A program made the translations under genes and the position numbers. A DNA stretch of 64,000 bases from Brevibacillus antibioticus (lineage in GTDB: Bacteria; Bacillota; Bacilli; Brevibacillales; Brevibacillaceae): NCBI RefSeq assembly GCF_005217615.1, contig NZ_SZNK01000001.1, positions 4,342,001 through 4,406,000 of the forward strand. Direction: 5' to 3'. The notes beneath the pieces were generated by a model. It ran no database searches and was not told the DNA's origin. It saw only the letters and a list, made by a program, of their open reading frames with translations. Each line of letters starts with the position of its first letter. The first letter of the stretch is position 1. Positions 60,177-64,000 of the stretch are shown piece after piece.

Positions 60177-62981
60177 TTAGTCAGGACGAACCGTACGCAT
60201 AGCCGAGCGTTTCTCTTTGCTTGTGCGCTGTTTGCCACCGGTTAGCACCCCACCGATTCCCGCGACAAACGTAGGAACTCCCGCCGCGACCAAAATTAAT
60301 GCCCAATCGCGCAGATTCAGATCCGTTGTTTTGAAGATCGGCTGAAGTGCCTCCATGTATACCACACCGATTACGAGCACAATCGACGAAAGCACGGCCC
60401 AAACGAGGTATTTGTTTTCAAATACATTACGATGAAAAACGCTGTATTGACTCCGGCAATCGAAAACGTGAATCAGCTGGGCCATGACCAACGTGACGAA
60501 AGCGACAGTCTGGGCATGCACCAGGTCATTCGGATTCTCTTTGAGAGTCAGCCAGAATGCCAAGAGCGTCATAGCCCCGATGAGGAAACCACGGCTAATA
60601 ATTTTCCAGCCCAACCCCCGGCTGAATATGTTCTCTGCTTTGTTGCGCGGCTTCTGATACATCGTATCTTTCTCCGCCTGATCGATGCCCAGCGCCATGG
60701 CTGGCAAACCGTCCGTCACGAGATTGACCCACAGGATCTGGATTGGCACCAAAGGCAAAGGAAGCCCGAGGAGCATTGCAAAAAACATGACCAGAATCTC
60801 ACCTACGTTGGACGCGAGCAAATAACGGATGAACTTTCGAATGTTGTCATAGATGTTGCGCCCTTCCTCGACGGCAGCGACAATCGTGGCGAAGTTATCG
60901 TCGCGCAGCACGAGATCGGCCGCTTCCTTCGTCACATCCGTACCGGTAATCCCCATCGCGATCCCAATATCTGAGGTCTTGATCGCAGGAGCATCATTGA
61001 CACCGTCTCCGGTCATGGCGACAACATGTCCTTGGCTTTGCAGGGCACGGACGATCCGCAGCTTGTGCTCAGGAGACACACGGGCATAGACAGTCACTCG
61101 TTCCGCGTACTCTGCGAGCTGCGCATCTGACATACCCTCCAGCTCCCGCCCCTCCAGCACCTCTCCGTAGCCACGCATCAAGCCAATCTGCCGAGCGATT
61201 GCTTCTGCTGTCACCTTGTGGTCACCTGTAATCATGACCGTCTTGATTCCTGCTTGATGGCACAGATTGATCGCTGGGCGCACCTCTTCACGCGGTGGAT
61301 CGATCATCCCGGCCAATCCGACAAAGACGAGATTGTTTTCCAGGGTGCCGATCGGCTGTCCCGGGCGATAGCCTTGCAGTGTCTTATACGCGAAGCCCAG
61401 TACGCGCAACGCTTTGCCTGCCATCCGTTCCGTTTGCTCCAGTATCTGGTGACGAAGCGTCGCGGAGAGTGGTATGAGCTCTCCCTTCCACAAAATGTGT
61501 GTCGATCTCCCCAGCAATGCCTCCGCCGCGCCTTTGGTCAGCAGGGAATACACACCGTCCGTCCCCTTTTCGACAACGGACATCATTTTGCGGTCAGAAT
61601 CAAAGGGGAGCTCCTCCACACGCTGTCCTTGATTTTTTTGGTTGCTGCGCTCTGTATTGCCACCCATTGCCTTCGCGGCAAGCACCTTGAGAGCACCTTC
61701 CGTCGGGTCGCCTACGACTTGCCAAAAGCGTGACGTCTTGCCCATCCCGAGCAGATTGCGCGTACTTTCTTCCTCGCATGTCAAACGGGCGTTGTTGCAT
61801 CGGTCTGCGATTCGGATCATTTGCGAGAGCGCTCCGTCACGGGCGGGAGATACCATTTTCCCTAGATAGTGAAAGGCTCCCTCTGGCGCGTAGCCGCTGC
61901 CGCTCACTTCATACGTGGAATCGCTGTGCCACACTTCGGTAACAGTCATTTTATTTTGAGTCAGAGTCCCTGTTTTATCGGAGCAAATGACAGAGGCGCA
62001 GCCTAATGTCTCGACCGATGGGAGTTTGCGTACGATCGCATTGCGGCGGATCATCCGCTGGACGCCAAGCGCTAGCGCGACAGTCACAATCGCCGGCAAG
62101 CCTTCCGGAATCGCCGCCACTGCGAGACTCACCCCGGCGAGGAACATCGTAAACAGCTCGTGACCATGCCAGACACCAGCAGCAATGACCACAATCGTCA
62201 ACAGCAGAGCGACGACCACGAGAATCTTACCCATTTGCTCCAATCGCAGCTGCAAAGGGGTTTCTGCTTCTTCCGCTGTATTCATCAAGTGCGCGATTTT
62301 CCCGATTTCCGTGCTCATCCCTGTCGCTACGACAATGCCGCTCCCTGTTCCTCCGGTCACCATCGTGCCCATGAACGCGAGATTTTTTTGGTCGCCAAGC
62401 GGTACAGTAGATGCCTGGGCTATTTCCAGTCTTTTCACGTTTTTTCCGACGGGAACAGACTCCCCTGTCAACGCAGACTCCTCTACCTCTAGACGATTGG
62501 CCGAAAGCAAACGTAAATCTGCGGGAATACGGTCCCCGGCCTCCAATTCCACCAAATCACCAGGTACCAGCCGCGAAGCCGGTATCATGGAAATGTGCCC
62601 GCCCCGGATGACGCGGGCCATCGGGGATGCCAGCTCCTTTAGCGCTTGCAAGGATCGCTCAGCCTTGGCTTCCTGAATAAAACCGAGGATGCCGTTAATG
62701 AGGATGATCGCGATAATCGCAATCGCATCCAGGTACTCACCGAGGAAGTACGAGATCAGTGTTGCAATGAACAGGATGAGTACCATAAAATCCTTGAACT
62801 GATCAACAAAGACCGAGTAGAGAGGCTTTCGCTTTTGTTCAGCCAACTGGTTGGCACCTTGTTTAGCCAGTCGCCGCTCCGCCTCCTGCTGAGTCAACCC
62901 TTGCGCAGCATCACTATGAAGGGCTTCGGTCACGTCGGCCGCCGCCAGCGTGTACCATTTTCGAATTGGCTGTGTATCCAC
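60177..62981 (-). CDS. Calcium-type P-type ATPase (YloB-like)
   Basis: Seen: 934 residues from GTG 62981 (GGAGGAG upstream). N-terminal cation ATPase domain, ALTGESVPV, ten membrane helices, phosphorylation site [24 protein letters not shown] and [18 protein letters not shown] in helix 4 is the calcium-pump pattern. Known: SERCA-like pumps such as B. subtilis YloB export calcium and help spore germination or heat resistance. Position beside YunB and YtaF supports a sporulation link. Confidence 0.94.
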   Translation of the reverse strand: MDTQPIRKWYTLAAADVTEALHSDAAQGLTQQEAERRLAKQGANQLAEQKRKPLYSVFVDQFKDFMVLILFIATLISYFLGEYLDAIAIIAIILINGILGFIQEAKAERSLQALKELASPMARVIRGGHISMIPASRLVPGDLVELEAGDRIPADLRLLSANRLEVEESALTGESVPVGKNVKRLEIAQASTVPLGDQKNLAFMGTMVTGGTGSGIVVATGMSTEIGKIAHLMNTAEEAETPLQLRLEQMGKILVVVALLLTIVVIAAGVWHGHELFTMFLAGVSLAVAAIPEGLPAIVTVALALGVQRMIRRNAIVRKLPSVETLGCASVICSDKTGTLTQNKMTVTEVWHSDSTYEVSGSGYAPEGAFHYLGKMVSPARDGALSQMIRIADRCNNARLTCEEESTRNLLGMGKTSRFWQVVGDPTEGALKVLAAKAMGGNTERSNQKNQGQRVEELPFDSDRKMMSVVEKGTDGVYSLLTKGAAEALLGRSTHILWKGELIPLSATLRHQILEQTERMAGKALRVLGFAYKTLQGYRPGQPIGTLENNLVFVGLAGMIDPPREEVRPAINLCHQAGIKTVMITGDHKVTAEAIARQIGLMRGYGEVLEGRELEGMSDAQLAEYAERVTVYARVSPEHKLRIVRALQSQGHVVAMTGDGVNDAPAIKTSDIGIAMGITGTDVTKEAADLVLRDDNFATIVAAVEEGRNIYDNIRKFIRYLLASNVGEILVMFFAMLLGLPLPLVPIQILWVNLVTDGLPAMALGIDQAEKDTMYQKPRNKAENIFSRGLGWKIISRGFLIGAMTLLAFWLTLKENPNDLVHAQTVAFVTLVMAQLIHVFDCRSQYSVFHRNVFENKYLVWAVLSSIVLVIGVVYMEALQPIFKTTDLNLRDWALILVAAGVPTFVAGIGGVLTGGKQRTSKEKRSAMRTVRPD

Positions 62982-63047
62982 CTACATCTCCTCCATCCAC
63001 ATCTCACTCCTTTTCATGTGTATGCAGATGAGCTAGAAAATAAAACA

Positions 63048-63071
63048 ACCCGTCCATTTATCTGGACGGGT
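63048..63071 (-). terminator. Terminator of the ytaF gene
   Basis: ACCCGTCC/GGACGGGT perfect stem followed by TGTTTTATTTT on the minus strand. Confidence 0.85.
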
Positions 63072-63089
63072 CTGTGATTGGTCTTTCGG

Positions 63090-63782
63090 TTATTTGAAGC
63101 TTTTCACCACACCAATACAAATCAATAAAATCGGCGGCAGCCAGGTGAGTCGCGTCAACCAGCTGGCTTTTCCTGCGCGCCTGCCGAGGGCAATTCCTAC
63201 CACAAGAAGCAAGGCACTCATCACCGCGATACAAAGAGCGACGAGCAGTGGCGAGTATCCCAAAAACGTAAGGCTGATGCCTGCACCGAAAGCATCCAAA
63301 GACAGAGCAAGCCCCAGCATGACGGCCTCCCAACCCATAATATGCCCAGAACGGTCAGCATCGGCTTTTGACGGATCTTTTAAAATCTGGATCATGACAC
63401 CAAAAATGCGGAACTGCGACAATAATACGATGGGTTCCTGCTCTTCCTGTTTTTCTGCGGCTACAAAGGCGTTGCAGCTCGCAGCAGTAGACTCCTCTGC
63501 CTCTGTCCCCGACCGTGTCGCAATGAGCCGCCACAGAGTAAACAAACCCATGAGGATCAAGACCGCGGCACCAATATACTTGCCAATATCCGGTGTTAAC
63601 CATTCGGTGAGGGATGAGCCTACGAGCATGACACCATATACAACAACAAACGAACAACCGGAAACGACGACGAGCGACAAAAAGGGAATTCTCATGTTCC
63701 GTAAACCATACGTCAATCCTACACTGACACTGTCCATGCTGATGGCCAGGGAAACGAGCAGGAGTGCGAGCCATCCGCTCAT
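63090..63782 (-). CDS. ytaF: Sporulation membrane protein YtaF (MntP-like)
   Basis: Seen: 230 residues, six membrane helices in two similar halves; each half has the motif pair (ISMDSVSVGLTYG and LSLDAFGAGISLTFLG) with Asp in the first helix, as in MntP manganese exporters. Known: YtaF is sigma-E-controlled in B. subtilis. A hydrophilic loop with EEQEP separates the halves. RBS fair before ATG 63782. Metal specificity unknown. Confidence 0.87.
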   Translation of the reverse strand: MSGWLALLLVSLAISMDSVSVGLTYGLRNMRIPFLSLVVVSGCSFVVVYGVMLVGSSLTEWLTPDIGKYIGAAVLILMGLFTLWRLIATRSGTEAEESTAASCNAFVAAEKQEEQEPIVLLSQFRIFGVMIQILKDPSKADADRSGHIMGWEAVMLGLALSLDAFGAGISLTFLGYSPLLVALCIAVMSALLLVVGIALGRRAGKASWLTRLTWLPPILLICIGVVKSFK

Positions 63783-63851
63783 ATGTGGTCACCTCTTTCC
63801 CATTGCCTATTAGGTATACGCGAAAAGCTCCGCTGATGTGCCAACAAATCA

Positions 63852-63911
63852 TTGTCATCCCGGTTGGGAAGTGCTACCATAAAATTAAACAATGTTTAAA
63901 GCGTTGTTTAA
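63852..63911 (+). promoter_or_regulatory. Promoter and inverted repeat before the TetR-type gene
   Basis: TTGTCA (63852-63857), 17-base spacer, TACCAT (63875-63880). TTAAACAATG (63885-63894) and CGTTGTTTAA (63902-63911) are arms with one mismatch and a 7-base spacer, a typical TetR autorepression operator. Confidence 0.7.
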
Positions 63912-63948
63912 CAAATCTTTTTTGCTTCCAATAAAAAGGAGGTTGGTC

Positions 63949-64000
63949 ATGTCACAGGTAGATAAAAACAGCGAAACGAAAGCGAAAATTTTGCAATCGA
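63949..64000 (+). CDS. TetR/AcrR family regulator, N-terminal fragment at window edge
   Basis: Seen: ATG 63949 with AAAGGAGG upstream; 17 codons (MSQVDKNSETKAKILQS) that match the beginning of TetR helix-turn-helix domains. The rest is outside the window. An inverted repeat stands between promoter and start, as expected for self-repression. Assignment rests on the short N-terminus plus the operator, so it is moderate. Confidence 0.6.
   Translation, partial: MSQVDKNSETKAKILQS

Overview
The window looks like chromosome of an aerobic, endospore-forming Firmicute, most probably a Brevibacillus (B. brevis group). Reasons: strong AGGAGG-type ribosome sites with frequent GTG and TTG starts, sigma-A promoters with 17-base spacers, a SAM-I riboswitch, RNase J, bacilliredoxin, DUF3889, YunB, YtaF and a YloB-like calcium pump, Zur boxes of the Bacillus type, and a ba3-type oxidase. 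The genus is inferred from gene content, not from a marker gene. No rRNA, tRNA or CRISPR array was seen.

Layout. 1-4.4 kb: an LCP cell-wall ligase cut by the left edge, an MFS permease, and an ECF sigma/anti-sigma pair. 4.5-9.9 kb: an SDR enzyme, a 505-bp palindromic repeat (copy 1), bacilliredoxin, RNase J, a DUF3889 protein, a SCO copper chaperone and a rhodanese. 10.1-11.7 kb: SAM riboswitch plus O-acetylhomoserine sulfhydrylase. 11.8-21.5 kb: two operons, each led by a long ArsR-type regulator. The first controls an MFS exporter and lies just ahead of a MoxR-DUF58-DUF4129 set; the second controls a three-gene ABC-2 transporter. 21.5-24.1 kb: a decayed gene with in-frame stops, a 35-aa membrane peptide, an AT-rich secreted protein, an M24 peptidase and a tiny cysteine protein. 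24.1-31.7 kb: HAD phosphatase, MocR-type regulator, NamA ene-reductase, repeat copy 2, citrate synthase, a DUF418 protein and a LysR regulator.

31.8-36 kb: exported and membrane proteins, a cupin, and a scrambled IS200/IS605 relic. 36-39.6 kb: a chemoreceptor and a minus-strand operon of HTH regulator, 85-aa protein, ClpP paralogue and 35-aa peptide. 39.6-44.4 kb: metallo-hydrolase, Lrp/AsnC regulator, two tiny membrane proteins, a truncated cupin, a cation/proton antiporter behind a long terminator hairpin, and glycerate kinase. 44.5-46 kb: a zinc-starvation operon (COG0523 GTPase plus cysteine-poor L33) with two Zur boxes. 46-50.8 kb: two exported FG-GAP-like proteins and an OmpR-type two-component system. 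50.8-53.7 kb: a LolA/RseB-like protein, a nitroreductase and a divergent SDR. 53.8-58.1 kb: ba3 oxidase (IIa, II, I) and an NreBC-like oxygen-sensing system; both transcription units carry a GGGAAWYCCC-type palindrome at about -44. 58.3-64 kb: a copper-amine-oxidase-N domain protein, YunB, a calcium P-type ATPase, YtaF and the start of a TetR-family gene.

The best candidates for something undescribed are the ClpP operon with its two small partner proteins, the paired ~500-bp double-hairpin repeats, the attenuator-like leader before the antiporter, and the FG-GAP lipoprotein/two-component cluster. The NreBC-oxidase link is a specific, testable regulatory prediction.
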